Source: Polyangium jinanense (lineage in GTDB: Bacteria; Myxococcota; Polyangia; Polyangiales; Polyangiaceae). From it: a DNA stretch of 27,404 nt. Position 1 is the stretch's first letter; every line of letters begins with the position of its first letter. This document shows, piece by piece, positions 6,760 to 18,008 of this stretch. The notes beneath the pieces were generated by a model, which saw only the letters and a list, made by a program, of their open reading frames with translations, ran no database searches and was not told where the DNA came from. A program made the position numbers and the translations under genes. The stretch lies in NCBI RefSeq assembly GCF_028435365.1, contig NZ_JAGTJJ010000098.1:1-27404 (forward strand), written 5' to 3'.

Positions 6760-6779
6760 AAGAGGCATCAAGAAGGCAG

Positions 6780-8564
6780 CTAGGTTTTTTTTCCCTGTCG
6801 CGTGACGAGCTCGATGAGCCGCGTCACGTCAGGCACGCCGAGGCCCGTGGCCGGGTCCCAGCCAGGCGCGGCCGAGTAGCCCGAGAGTCTGTGGATCACG
6901 GCCTTGCCGTGGGCGTTGAGGACGTTCATGGCAACGTCCGTGCTGCCCTCGGAGATCTCGCGGAAAGGCGCCGGGTTTTCCTTCCGGAGCGCGTAAAGCA
7001 TCGGGTTGATGAAGCCGACACGCCCGAGCCCGGCCGCGCGCCGCGCCTGGTTCATGAGCGCCACGATCGCCGCCCAGATCGGCGCCGCCACGCTCGTGCC
7101 GCCAGCGTAGTCGACCCACTGTCCACACGCGACGGCCTGGTACCCCTGCATGGTGAGCGGCTGGTTTGGGGCGCGTTGGACCGCTGAGCCCGAAGCCATG
7201 AGCGCGACGTCGGGGAAGCCGCGGCCGTAGGGGACGACGGCAGGCTCGCCCTCGCCGCGCGCGTACCAGCCCTTCATCGCGTCGGCTTGCCATTTGGGGA
7301 TGGGCACCTCGCGGCTGAACCCACCGCTCGACGCAAGCCGCACGAAATGAAGCACGCGGCCGAGTCCAGGGGGCGGCGGCCCGCTCCACGCGATCTCCGT
7401 GAGCGGCGCACGACCCGTGATCATCGTGCCCCCAACCGAGAGCACACGTTCCTCCACGGCAGGGAAGACGCCGTGCGGCCAGGGTGCGTCTCCGACGTAC
7501 CTCCCGTCCTTGATCGTGCGTGGCACGCCATCGAACGCGCCCCAGTCGCCGGCCGCGCTGATCACCGTGACGCCGATGGCCGCGGCCTGGTCGAGCAGAC
7601 CACTCACGACGCGGCGACCGTGGACCCGGTAGTAGCTGCGTTCAGGCGTGATCCAGCTCGTCGACACGATCGTCGGCATGTTCTCGCGGTCGCCGATCAC
7701 CTTGAGCAGGAACGTCACCCACGGATCGGCGATCACCATCGGATCGACGAAGTACACGAGGATCCGCGCGCCCGGCGCCATCGCGCCGACCCACTCGACG
7801 GTCATCGCGACCTCGAGCGTGTAGAGCTTGTTCGCGCTCGTCACCTTCGAGGGTCGTGATCCCACGTGGTACGTCTTGATCTCCGGCGGATGCGGGATCC
7901 CGTGGGCGTCCCAGAACGCGTGCAGATCGCTCTCCTCGAGCGCGCCGCCGAGCATCAAGAGCGCGATCGTCTCGCCGGACCCGTCGAGCTCGTTCATCGG
8001 CGGGAAGCGGTAGATCTGGCGCACGTCGGCGGGGGTCAAGCCGAAGCCAGGCTCGGGGCGGCTCTCGCGCGCGCCTTCGAGCGTGGGGAACTGCATCGGG
8101 TGCTCGGATCCCGCGTCGGCGACCATGGTGCTGCGCGCGCGGTTGCCGCTCTGCCGGACCTTCACGGACTGCACGTACCGCGCGATCTGCCGCGGGATCG
8201 GCCATTCCATGGGCGTGAGCGCGCGCTCGTCCTTCTCCTTTTCGTCGAGCCAGCGCCGGCACTCGGCGCCGAACGTGCGGCCCACGGCCTCCTTCGTGGT
8301 CTTCACGAAGATCGTCTGTCCCGACACGCTGCGCACATCCATGTGCGGCATGCCGTGCTCTTCGAGCCACTCGAGCACGGCGCGGCGCTCGTCCGAGGGG
8401 AGCACCACGAACTTGCGCAGCTCCTCGCGCTCGAGGTGCCGCGCGCGCTTGTGATTGTCCGGGTGACTCGCCGCCTCCGCCGCGCGCCGGATCGACTCGC
8501 GATCGTGCTCGTGCAGGACGAAGACGAGGGTCAGCTCGTCGGTCGCGGTTGCGCTTGCGCTCAA
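6780..8564 (-). CDS. S53 (sedolisin/kumamolisin) peptidase family protein with an altered catalytic site
   Basis: A 594-residue protein with a pro-kumamolisin prodomain (about 10-140, including GQTIFVKTTKEAVGRTFGAE) and an S53 catalytic domain. Active forms use Glu, Asp and Ser, plus an oxyanion Asp. The serine motif GGTSVAAPIWAA is present (S491), as is the oxyanion region ISAAGDWG (D340). In the Glu-x3-Asp segment, normally E-x-x-L-D-x-E before a GA-x-APGA stretch, the sequence is LEVAMTVEWVGAMAPGA: E251 is there but the Asp position is T255. The C-terminal GWDPATGLGVPD keeps the calcium-site pattern. There is no signal peptide. Translation starts at a TTG that overlaps the flavoprotein stop (TTGA), so the two are coupled. 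It may be inactive, slow, or use another residue such as E257. Confidence 0.85.
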   Translation of the reverse strand: MSASATATDELTLVFVLHEHDRESIRRAAEAASHPDNHKRARHLEREELRKFVVLPSDERRAVLEWLEEHGMPHMDVRSVSGQTIFVKTTKEAVGRTFGAECRRWLDEKEKDERALTPMEWPIPRQIARYVQSVKVRQSGNRARSTMVADAGSEHPMQFPTLEGARESRPEPGFGLTPADVRQIYRFPPMNELDGSGETIALLMLGGALEESDLHAFWDAHGIPHPPEIKTYHVGSRPSKVTSANKLYTLEVAMTVEWVGAMAPGARILVYFVDPMVIADPWVTFLLKVIGDRENMPTIVSTSWITPERSYYRVHGRRVVSGLLDQAAAIGVTVISAAGDWGAFDGVPRTIKDGRYVGDAPWPHGVFPAVEERVLSVGGTMITGRAPLTEIAWSGPPPPGLGRVLHFVRLASSGGFSREVPIPKWQADAMKGWYARGEGEPAVVPYGRGFPDVALMASGSAVQRAPNQPLTMQGYQAVACGQWVDYAGGTSVAAPIWAAIVALMNQARRAAGLGRVGFINPMLYALRKENPAPFREISEGSTDVAMNVLNAHGKAVIHRLSGYSAAPGWDPATGLGVPDVTRLIELVTRQGKKT

Positions 8565-10351
8565 GCCGAAGCCCCCGGCGCGAGCCTGACAAAGCCCTTT
8601 TTCGCGGCGGCGCGCACGACGGAGAGTGTCGCGGCGCGGATGGCCTCGGGCGAAGCGTAGCCCTCGGGCAAGAGCCGCGGGGCCTCGGCGAGCAGCGTCG
8701 AGACCTCGTGATGGCGGCCCATCGCCTCGACGACCGGGCCGAGCACGGGCGCGATCTTGCTCGGCGCCGCGTGCGTGCGATGCGTGAAGTCCGCGTCGTC
8801 GCTCACGAGATCGTAGAAGACGTCGAGCTGGCCCGTCGGTTTGCCCTCGCTCGCCATGGGCTCGGTGCGCAGCGCCAGTCGGAAGGGCGCGAGGTGCTCG
8901 ATCGCGTGCTTCGGAAGCTCTGCGGGCGGCGGCAAACCGTCTTCGTAGAACACGTTGTACACGTCGCCCTGGAGGCCCGCGATGCCTGCGACGAGCGGGA
9001 TCACCGTGTCATCCGTGACGGCGCGGAGCGTCGGGAAGAAGCCGGCGCTCGCCATGGTGAAGGCCTGCCGATCGTCGACCGCGAGCTTGCCCGAGGCGTT
9101 CACGAGCCGCTGCGCCTCCCACCACCACGACGGCGCCGCGCGATTGTTTCCGTAGAAATAACGCGCGAGCCGCAGGAACGAGCCTGCCTCGCCGCGGATG
9201 TAGTCGGCGTACGCGCGCCAGAGCGCGTCCTCGGGCAGGTCCTTGCGCGCGCGCGCCGTGCGGTACGTGTACGCCGCGCGATGACCGCTCTGCATCGCGA
9301 GCGTCACGCCCGACGAGAGGATCGGATCGACGAAGATCGCCGCGTCTCCGGCCGTGGCCCAACCCGGGCCCGTGGGGCTTTTCGCCCACGACGACCAGTC
9401 GCGGGTGACGGCGATGCGCTTGCCTCCGCCGATGAAATCGTCGCGGTTCGTGGCGCGCGAGAGCAGGCCCCGCACCTCGGGGCAGCCCTGGATCGTCTCG
9501 TGGTAAAACGACTCGGGATCCTGGTTCTGCAGCGCGTCCTTGAAGTGCGCCGTGTTCGTCACGACGCCGACGCTGATGAGGTCTTGCGCGACGGGGATGT
9601 ACCAGATCCAGCCCTTGTCGACCGAGCAGATGAACACGTTCGTCCGGTCGCGCGTGCCCCGGTAGAGGATCTTCCACTCGGCCCCGGACCAGTAGCCGTA
9701 GACCGCGTAGTTGTTCATGTGCGGATCGAAGACGCGGCCGCCCGGCGTGAAGCGCGTGCCTTGCCCGCTCGCATCGAGCACGAACGAGGTCTCGATCGTG
9801 CCCTCGCGGCCCTGATCGTCCTCCCAGTCGACGCCCGTGACGCGGCCGTGCTCGTCCTTGTGGATCGTTCGTCCGCGCGTCCCTTCGCGCACGTCGGCGC
9901 CGAAGTCCCGCGCGCGGTTCATGATCATGTGGTCGAACTCGGCGCGCCGCACGTTGAAGGCGTTGAACGTCTCGTCGCGCTCTTCGGGCCGGCGCAGGAG
10001 TTTCGAAAAATCCTGGCCGAGCACGTTCAGCACCTCGGCGCCCTCGTGGACCCGCACGTCGCCGAGCTTCAGGTAGTCGGCGTCCCAGGGCGTCCGATCG
10101 CGGCCCCACACGAACGTGATGCCCATCTTGCGGATGAACCCGGCGCGGCCGAGATCGTCGTAGATCCCGAGATCACGCAGGACCGGATTCAGCGCGGGGA
10201 TGAGGGATTCGCCGATGTGGTAGCGCGGGAAGCGCGCCTTCTCGAGGACCGTGACCGAGAGGTTCGGCTCGTACTTCTTGAGGATGGCGGCGAAGGTGCT
10301 GCCCGCAGGACCTCCACCGAGGACGACCACGTCGCGATGCTCGATGCCCAT
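8561..10351 (-). CDS. FAD-dependent halogenase-like flavoprotein monooxygenase
   Basis: A 596-residue flavoprotein of the flavin-dependent (tryptophan-halogenase-like) family. It has the dinucleotide loop GGGPAG (12-17), HIGESLIP (45-52), the halogenase signature WIWYIP (248-253) matching WxWxIP, and GDAAIFVDPILSSG (335-348). K75 in GFIRKMGITFVWG is well placed to be the lysine that guides hypohalous acid. Such enzymes chlorinate or brominate electron-rich rings using FADH2 and oxygen, but related members hydroxylate. The C-terminus, about 90 residues after the usual end, is unassigned. The start at 10351 has GAGG eight nt upstream; the longer open frame is antisense to the next gene. It is transcribed with the sedolisin-like gene and diverges from the haem-oxygenase-fold gene. 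The substrate is unknown. Confidence 0.8.
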   Translation of the reverse strand: MGIEHRDVVVLGGGPAGSTFAAILKKYEPNLSVTVLEKARFPRYHIGESLIPALNPVLRDLGIYDDLGRAGFIRKMGITFVWGRDRTPWDADYLKLGDVRVHEGAEVLNVLGQDFSKLLRRPEERDETFNAFNVRRAEFDHMIMNRARDFGADVREGTRGRTIHKDEHGRVTGVDWEDDQGREGTIETSFVLDASGQGTRFTPGGRVFDPHMNNYAVYGYWSGAEWKILYRGTRDRTNVFICSVDKGWIWYIPVAQDLISVGVVTNTAHFKDALQNQDPESFYHETIQGCPEVRGLLSRATNRDDFIGGGKRIAVTRDWSSWAKSPTGPGWATAGDAAIFVDPILSSGVTLAMQSGHRAAYTYRTARARKDLPEDALWRAYADYIRGEAGSFLRLARYFYGNNRAAPSWWWEAQRLVNASGKLAVDDRQAFTMASAGFFPTLRAVTDDTVIPLVAGIAGLQGDVYNVFYEDGLPPPAELPKHAIEHLAPFRLALRTEPMASEGKPTGQLDVFYDLVSDDADFTHRTHAAPSKIAPVLGPVVEAMGRHHEVSTLLAEAPRLLPEGYASPEAIRAATLSVVRAAAKKGFVRLAPGASA

Positions 10352-10447
10352 GATTCGGCCTCGATTATCACGCGGCGCGCGCGCCTGGAAGCTTCGCGCC
10401 CGATGGGGTATCCGTGCTCTCCGAGGGCCGGGGAGGAGTCGCCGATC

Positions 10448-11281
10448 GTGCAGGGTTCCGACATCACGTGGGCGCGTATCGCGGAAGGAAAGATCGTGGT
10501 CGCCACGAGCGAGCGGGCCTTCCTCCACGAGGAAGCGCTGGCCTTCGGAGGGCCGTTCTCGGTGCCACCCGAGGGGCCGGTGAGCCTCGTGGCGACGCGG
10601 AATTTGCTCGACGGCGCGGTGGGCGTCGCGCAACGCGAAGGGCCCGCGCCGCCGCGGCGAGAGCTCACGCTCACGGGCTGGATCCACCGCCTCGCGGGGT
10701 ACTTTCATACGACCCACGCGACGCCGCCGCTCATGATCGAGGCTGCGGCGCGCTTCGAAGCCGAAGGGCGCGCAGCGCTCGCGGCGTGGGCGCACGCGAA
10801 GTCGCGCGACGAGCACGGGCATGATGCGCTCGCGCTGCGCGATCTCGCGTCCCTCGGCTACGACGCCCGCGCGCTCGTCGCCGCGCACGTGCCGGAAACC
10901 GCGGCGGCGCTCGTGGATTTCTTCACGTCGCTCGTGCGTGGTCCGGGAGATCCCGCGCGGTGCGTGGGGTACGCGTTCGCGCTCGAGCGCCTCGCCGCGA
11001 CGCGCAGCGCGGCCGAGGTGCGCGCGGTGCAAGCCGTGATCCCGCGTGGTGTCGATGCCACGCGATGCCTGCGCGTGCACAGCGCCGCGGGCACCGACGC
11101 GGATCACGTCGAGGACATCGTCACGCTCGCGGCCGGCCTCTCGTATGGAGAACGCGAGGCGATCGCCCGGGCCGCTTACGAGACCACCCGGATCGGGAAG
11201 ATCGCGCGTGGCAGCGCCGCTCGCAGCGATGAGCAGCTCGGCGCGATGTTCGAGCCGTTTCGCGTCGCGCTCGAAACTTGA
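10448..11281 (+). CDS. Haem-oxygenase-fold, putative iron-containing redox enzyme
   Basis: A protein of about 277 residues, predicted as mostly helical. The core GYFHTTHATPPLMIEAAARF (84-103) and SRDEHGHDALALRDLASLGY (119-138), together with a later ADHVEDIV (His/Glu), fits the haem-oxygenase-like diiron oxidase group, in which spaced Glu and His residues bind two irons and oxidise small substrates. This is family recognition by pattern, without an alignment. The start is GTG 10448, with a strong GGGGAGGAG nine nt upstream; ATG 10403 is an in-frame alternative without a good ribosome site. It diverges from the halogenase-like gene and is followed 53 nt later by a 2-oxoglutarate oxygenase on the same strand, so several oxidative tailoring enzymes cluster here. 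Confidence 0.6.
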   Translation: MQGSDITWARIAEGKIVVATSERAFLHEEALAFGGPFSVPPEGPVSLVATRNLLDGAVGVAQREGPAPPRRELTLTGWIHRLAGYFHTTHATPPLMIEAAARFEAEGRAALAAWAHAKSRDEHGHDALALRDLASLGYDARALVAAHVPETAAALVDFFTSLVRGPGDPARCVGYAFALERLAATRSAAEVRAVQAVIPRGVDATRCLRVHSAAGTDADHVEDIVTLAAGLSYGEREAIARAAYETTRIGKIARGSAARSDEQLGAMFEPFRVALET

Positions 11282-11334
11282 CACGAGGGGCCCGCCTCGG
11301 CTGCGATGCGGGGCCTCTCGACAGGGGAGAGCGG

Positions 11335-12039
11335 ATGTACCAGAGGCGTCACGTCCCGAGCTCGCGCGCGCTTCCGAAGACCTATCGTTTCCTGCGGCTT
11401 CCGCTCACGATCGACATCGCGCCGATCGTCGCCGAGATCGAGGCCGCGGACATCACGTGGCTGCCGAGCCAGTGGAAGTGGCACCTCGGCACCTCGTTCT
11501 GCATCCTGCGCGGCGGGCAAGAGCGAGGCTGGCCCGGCAGTCGTCTCACGAGCGGCGGCGGCATCGACGCACCTCCACTCGTGGCTCTCCCGCGCCTCTG
11601 CGAGTTGCTCGACACGGCGTTTCCCGCGCGCCCCGTCTCCGCGTGGCTCGGCTTGAGCCCGCCGGATTCGCGCATCCATCTGCACATCGACAACACGCCG
11701 CACTGGGACGAGCACCACCGCTTCCACATCCCGCTGATCACGACGCCGGCCGCGCGCCTCTGCGTCGCGGGCCGCTTCCTGCATCTGCCTGCGGGCACCG
11801 TGTGGGCCTTCAACAACAGCGTGCCGCACGGCGCGGAAAACCTCGGTCCGCCGCGCATTCACCTCATGGTCGATCTGCCGCCCGTGCCAGCCGTCGAGGC
11901 CCTCGTCGCCGCGGGCACGCCGGAAGAAGGCGCAAAAGATCCCGAGGCGATCGCACGTTTGTCGCGGGATCCGATGGAGTCGCTGCCCGAGGCGATGAAG
12001 TCGGACGCGTACCTGCTCTGGCGACTCGCGCAGCAGTAG
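11335..12039 (+). CDS. Aspartyl/asparaginyl beta-hydroxylase-type 2-oxoglutarate/Fe(II) oxygenase
   Basis: A 234-residue protein with the double-stranded beta-helix core of the aspartyl/asparaginyl hydroxylase group. The iron triad is visible as HLHIDN (H117 and D119) and the distal NNSVPHGAEN (H165), with R174 in PPRIHLMVDL as the likely 2-oxoglutarate ligand; FHIPLIT and LPAGTVWAFNN are also typical. These enzymes hydroxylate Asp or Asn side chains in proteins or peptides, or small-molecule substrates, using oxygen. The start has AGGGGAGAG just upstream; the open frame before it overlaps the previous gene. It is probably co-transcribed with the haem-oxygenase-fold gene. An Asp-rich peptide (the NHLP C-terminus) 5 kb away is a conceivable but untested substrate. 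Confidence 0.75.
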   Translation: MYQRRHVPSSRALPKTYRFLRLPLTIDIAPIVAEIEAADITWLPSQWKWHLGTSFCILRGGQERGWPGSRLTSGGGIDAPPLVALPRLCELLDTAFPARPVSAWLGLSPPDSRIHLHIDNTPHWDEHHRFHIPLITTPAARLCVAGRFLHLPAGTVWAFNNSVPHGAENLGPPRIHLMVDLPPVPAVEALVAAGTPEEGAKDPEAIARLSRDPMESLPEAMKSDAYLLWRLAQQ

Positions 12040-12300
12040 CCGGAGAAGGGAAGGGGAGGGAAGAACACCCTCCGCTTGACCCATCGTCACCTCGACGAAC
12101 CTCGAACGTGCCCTTACGGAACGTTCCTCTCTCACCGAATTTGCGTCCCCGTGTGGTCCGACCAACCGTTCGTCGGACCGTAAGGGAGGGGGCGCGGCAA
12201 GTTGCCGCAGGCGTGCGGCGCTTTGCCATCTTGCCCTCGTCGGCTGGGGACGGCAAAACCCGCCCGCGTCGTCGGGAATTCCCGATGATCGAGCGTCCAC
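12040..12300 (+). promoter_or_regulatory. Leader of the respiratory operon with several dyads
   Basis: This 261-nt gap carries no gene. It holds GGTCCGAC/GTCGGACC (12155-12162 and 12172-12179), a longer-range pair CCCTTACGG/CCGTAAGGG (12111-12119 and 12178-12186) that shares bases with it, two competing hairpins GCGGCAA/TTGCCGC (12194-12200 and 12202-12208) and GCCGCA/TGCGGC (12204-12209 and 12214-12219), and the perfect 12-bp palindrome CGGGAATTCCCG (12273-12284) 16 nt before actA. These could be operators or an RNA leader that switches structure. I see no convincing promoter hexamers and no Shine-Dalgarno before actA. Confidence 0.5.
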
Positions 12301-12954
12301 ATGGCGAGATACCTATTCCCAAAGTGGTCCAACCGGGTGCTGCCGATGGTGGCCGCCTTCGTACTTGCTCCGCTTGGCACCGCGGCTGCCGGCGGCCTTT
12401 GGTACTACGGTACCAACAAGCACGTCGAAGTTGGCTACACGCCCACACAACCCGTGGACTACAGCCACAAGCTGCATGCCGGCGATCTCGGCATCGACTG
12501 CCGTTACTGTCACACGGCCGTCGACAAGAGCGCCCAAGCGTCCGTCCCTGCCACCGAGACGTGCATGAACTGCCACTCGAAGGTGAAGACGGATAGTCAA
12601 AAGCTTCTTCCCGTGCGGGAGAGCTACGCGACGGGGAACCCCATCCCCTGGGTGCGCGTCCACAACCTGGCCGACTACGCGTACTTCAACCACCAGGCCC
12701 ACGCGACCGCAGGAGTGGCTTGCCAGAGCTGCCACGGCCGCGTCGACCAGATGATCAAGGTGAGTCAAGCGCAGCCCCTCTCCATGGGCTGGTGCCTCGA
12801 CTGCCATCGGAACCCCGAGCCGAACCTCCGGGATCCGAAGGACATCACCAAGATGGTCGACGAGACCGTGCCGGCGAGCGTCGCGAACCTCGCGGCTCCG
12901 CCCTCCCAGCGCAAGGTCTCGCCTCCCGTTCATTGCTCGGGGTGCCACCGATGA
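12301..12954 (+). CDS. actA: Alternative complex III subunit ActA, pentahaem cytochrome c
   Basis: A 217-residue membrane-anchored periplasmic cytochrome with one N-terminal membrane segment (about 12-35) and five CxxCH haem sites: CRYCH (67), CMNCH (88), CQSCH (141), CLDCH (165) and CSGCH (212). ActA passes electrons within alternative complex III (ACIII), a quinol:cytochrome c oxidoreductase unrelated to the bc1 complex. The length and five haems match known ActA. It is the first gene of a twelve-gene run, and its stop overlaps the actB start (ATGA). The upstream leader rich in dyads probably controls the whole set. Confidence 0.95.
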   Translation: MARYLFPKWSNRVLPMVAAFVLAPLGTAAAGGLWYYGTNKHVEVGYTPTQPVDYSHKLHAGDLGIDCRYCHTAVDKSAQASVPATETCMNCHSKVKTDSQKLLPVRESYATGNPIPWVRVHNLADYAYFNHQAHATAGVACQSCHGRVDQMIKVSQAQPLSMGWCLDCHRNPEPNLRDPKDITKMVDETVPASVANLAAPPSQRKVSPPVHCSGCHR

Positions 12955-15931
12955 AGCGAGCTCCGTATCCCATCGAGCCGGATACGTCCGGAAAGAACTA
13001 CTGGCGGAGCCTCGACGAGTTCGAGAAGTCACCGTCGTTCGCAGAGGACTTGAAGCGCGAGTTCCCGGAGGGCGCCGCAGAGCCTCCGCAAGGAACGAGC
13101 CGCCGAGAGTTCCTCACCATCATGGGCGCCTCGATGGCCCTCGGCGGCCTCGCGGCCTGCCGCAGGCCCGAAGAGGTCATCGTCCCCTACACGCGCGCGC
13201 CGGAAGAGGTCGTCCCCGGTAGGCCGCTCTTCTTCTCGACCGCGATGCCGATCCTCGGCACCGCGCTCGGCCTCGTCGTCGAGACGCACGAGGGTCGGCC
13301 GACGAAGATCGAGGGCAACCCGCGGCACCCCGAGAGCCTCGGCGCGACGAACTCGTTCGTGCAGGCGACGGTGCTCGACCTCTACGATCCCGACCGCAGC
13401 CAGAGCCCGCAAGAGAAGGGCCAAGCGCGGACGTGGGACGAGGCGAACGCCTTCCTGCGCAAGCTCGGCGACGACGCGAAGAAGAAGAACGGCAAGGGCC
13501 TCGCGGTCCTCGTCGAGGATCATCGCTCGCCCACGCTTGCGGCGCAGCTCGACGCACTCCTCAAGCTGATGCCCGACGCGCGCGTCGTGCGGTACGAGGC
13601 GTTCGGTCGTGACGTGCAGGAAGAGGGCGCGCGGATCGCCTTCGGCAAGGCGCTCGTGCCCGTCTACGACATCGGCGAGGCCGACGTCGTCGTCTCGCTC
13701 GACGCGGACTTCCTGCTGAACGAAGGCAGCGTCGTGAAGAACGTGCGTGCCTTCGCGGCGCGGCGGGATCCGGACCGCAAGGACAAACCGATGAACCGGT
13801 TCTACGCGATCGAGAGCATCTTCTCGGTCTCGGGGACGAGCGCGGATCATCGGCTGCGCCTTTCGAGCCACAAGATCCCGGCGATCGCCTACGCGCTCGC
13901 GCAGGAGATCGCAGCGGCCGCGAAGGTCGAGCTGCCCGCGGACATCACGTCCGCGCTCGGCGGCGCGTCCGCGCTCGATCCGCAGGCCGCGAAGATGGTC
14001 AAGGCCATCGCCGGCGACATCGCAAAGCGCAACGGCGCGGTCGCGATCGTCGTGGGTCGCAAGCAGCCCGCGGCCGTGCACGCGCTCGTTCACGCGGTGC
14101 ATCGCGCGATCGGCGCCGTCGGCAAGACGGTGAAATTCGTACAACCCCTCGACGAGGTGAAGGGCGGCCCGGCGGAGATCGCGGCGCTCGCGAAGGACCT
14201 CCAGGCGGGCACGGTCGACACGCTCCTCGTGCTCGGCGGCAACCCCGTCTTCAACGCGCCCGCGGACGTCCGCGACGCCATCGGCAAGGCGAAGACGCTG
14301 GTCCACGTGGGCACGCACGTCGACGAGACGGGCAAGGCCGCGGCGTGGCACCTGAACCGCGCGCACACGCTGGAGAGCTGGAGCGACGTCCGGTCCGAAG
14401 ACGGCACGGGCGCGATCATCCAGCCGCTCATCGCGCCGATGTACGGCGGCAAGACGGACGCGGAGATCCTCGAGGTTTTCCTCGGCGGCACGCGCAAGGG
14501 CTACGACCTCGTCCGCGCGAGCTGGCGTGGGGCGCAGTCGCTCGTCGCCGACTTCGAGCGTGACTTCCGGCGCGCGCTGCACGACGGCCTCTGGAAGGAC
14601 AGCGCCTTCCCGGCCGAGACGGCGGATCTCGACGCTGCGAAGGTCGGCGCGGCGATCAAGGCGCAGAAGGCCGTGGCGCCGAAGGGCGACCTCGAGGTCG
14701 TCTTCGACCCGGATCCGCACACGTGGGACGGCCGGTACGCGAACAACGGCTGGCTCCAGGAGATGCCGGACCCGATGGCCAAGGTCACCTGGGGCAACGT
14801 CGCGTCCCTCTCGCCGAAGACGGCGAAGGGGCTCGGCGTGGTCGACGGGGATCTGGTCACGGTGGGCGCGAACGGGGCGACGGTGACGTTGCCCGCGCTC
14901 GTGGCGCCGGGGCTGGCGGACGGGACGATCCTCGTCACCGTCGGCCAGGGCCGGACCGTGGTCGGTCGGGTCGGCAAGAACGTCGGCGTCGATACGGGGG
15001 CGCTGCGCACGAGCGCGGCCTTCCACGTCGCGGACGGCGTGTCGATCACGAAGGCGGGCGGCTCGACGAAGCTCTCGCGGACGCAGGAGCACTTCCTCAC
15101 GGAAGGCCGGCCGCTCGTGCTCGAGGCGTCGTTCGCCAAGTACCAGGAGAACCCGCAGGTCGTCCCGCCGCCGAAGAAGTACCTGAGCCTCTTCGAGGAG
15201 CGGAAGTACGACAAGGGTCACGCCTGGGGCATGACGATCGACCTCGCGGCTTGCGTCGGCTGCAACGCATGCAGCATCGCCTGCCAGGCGGAGAACAACA
15301 TCCCGATCGTCGGCGCCGAAGGCGTGCAGCGGTCGCGCGAGATGCACTGGCTCCGCATGGATCGGTACTTCGAGGGTGACCTCGAGAACCCGACCAGCGT
15401 CTCGCAGCCGATGATGTGCGTGCACTGCGAAAACGCGCCGTGCGAAGAGGTCTGCCCGGTCGCGGCGACGACGCACAGCCCCGAGGGGCTGAACGAGATG
15501 ACGTACAACCGGTGCATCGGCACCAAGTACTGCGCGAACAACTGCCCCTTCAAGGTGCGTCGGTTCAACTACCACGACTACACGAAGGACACGATCGAGC
15601 AGCACAAGATGCAGATGAACCCCGACGTCACGGTGCGCAGCCGAGGCGTCATGGAGAAGTGCACGTACTGCGTGCAGCGCATCAACCGCGCGAAGATCTC
15701 CGCGAAGGCGGAGGGGCGCGACCGTCTCCGCGACGGCGAGGTGGTGACGGCGTGCCAGGCGGCTTGCCCGGCGCAGGCGATCCACTTCGGCGACCTCAAC
15801 GACAAGCAGAGCGAGGTGGCCAAGCGCGCCGCCGGGCCGCGCGGATACAAGCTCCTCGAAGAGCTCAACATCCGCCCGCGCACGTCGTACCTCGCCAAGA
15901 TCAAGAACCCCAACCCTGAGCTGGAGGGGGC

Positions 15932-15935
<4 letters not shown>
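12951..15935 (+). CDS. actB: Alternative complex III subunit ActB, molybdopterin-like/iron-sulfur protein
   Basis: A 994-residue fusion of a molybdopterin oxidoreductase-like domain (about 80-740), which in ACIII has lost the cofactor, and a ferredoxin-like domain (about 755-960). The N-terminus carries a twin-arginine motif SRREFL (50-55) followed by a hydrophobic stretch and the lipobox-like LAAC (C70), so it is probably exported folded and may be lipid-anchored. Iron-sulfur ligands appear as [38 protein letters not shown] and CTYCVQ...CQAACP, fitting the four clusters of known ActB. It carries electrons from the quinol site near ActC to the haems of ActA. ATGA overlap with actA and actC; a GGAGG precedes the next start. 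The middle domain is Ala/Lys/Asp-rich and less conserved. Confidence 0.95.
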
Positions 15936-17441
<1,506 letters not shown>

Positions 17442-17449
<8 letters not shown>

Positions 17450-18008
17450 GGCTCATCGTCACGAAGAGCTCGAGGAAGAGGCGGCGAAGCCGTTCGGCCT
17501 CATGGGCTACTTCCTCACGCCTGGCGAGCTGATGCACGCCTGTGAGAAGCTGAAGAACGCGGGGTACAAGGACTTCGACGCGCAGACGCCGTTCCCCGTT
17601 CACGGCCTGGAGAAGGCGATGGGGCTGCCCCCGTCGAAGATGCCCTGGATCGTGCTGATCGCCGGCGCGACGGGCCTGGCCAGCGCGATTGCGCTGACGT
17701 GGTTCGTCTCGATCGACTACCCGCTCGTCATCAGCGGCAAGCCGTCGTTCTCGTACCAGGCGTACATCCCGATCATGTTCGAGCTCACCGTGCTCTTCTC
17801 GGCGTTCGGTGCGTTCTTCGGCTTGTGGGGCATGAACCGCCTGCCGATGTTCTACCACCCGTCGATGAAGCACCCGTCCTTCCCGCGTGCGACGGACGAC
17901 GCGTTCTTCGTCACCGTCGAGGCGAAGGACCCCAAATACGACGCGTCGAAGACGAGGAGGCTCCTCGAGGAGCTCGGCGCGCGTGAGATCGTGGAGGTCA
18001 CGGAATGA
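17442..18008 (+). CDS. actD: Alternative complex III subunit ActD
   Basis: A 188-residue membrane protein of the DUF3341 family. It has an N-terminal soluble part ([20 protein letters not shown], 20-39; [17 protein letters not shown]) and two membrane spans (about 68-90 and 104-128), then a C-terminal soluble tail with a ferredoxin-fold-like end ([13 protein letters not shown]...[13 protein letters not shown]). ActD sits beside ActC and ActF, and its role is mainly structural. The start is GTG 17442, with GGAGGAG upstream and overlapping the actC end; an ATG start fits less well. Its stop overlaps actE by ATGA. Confidence 0.93.

Noticed and set aside
8549..11281. A 910-residue plus-strand frame over the halogenase-like gene
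   Set aside because: Only the portion after 10448 is real; the earlier part is antisense to the flavoprotein, which has FAD and WxWxIP motifs.
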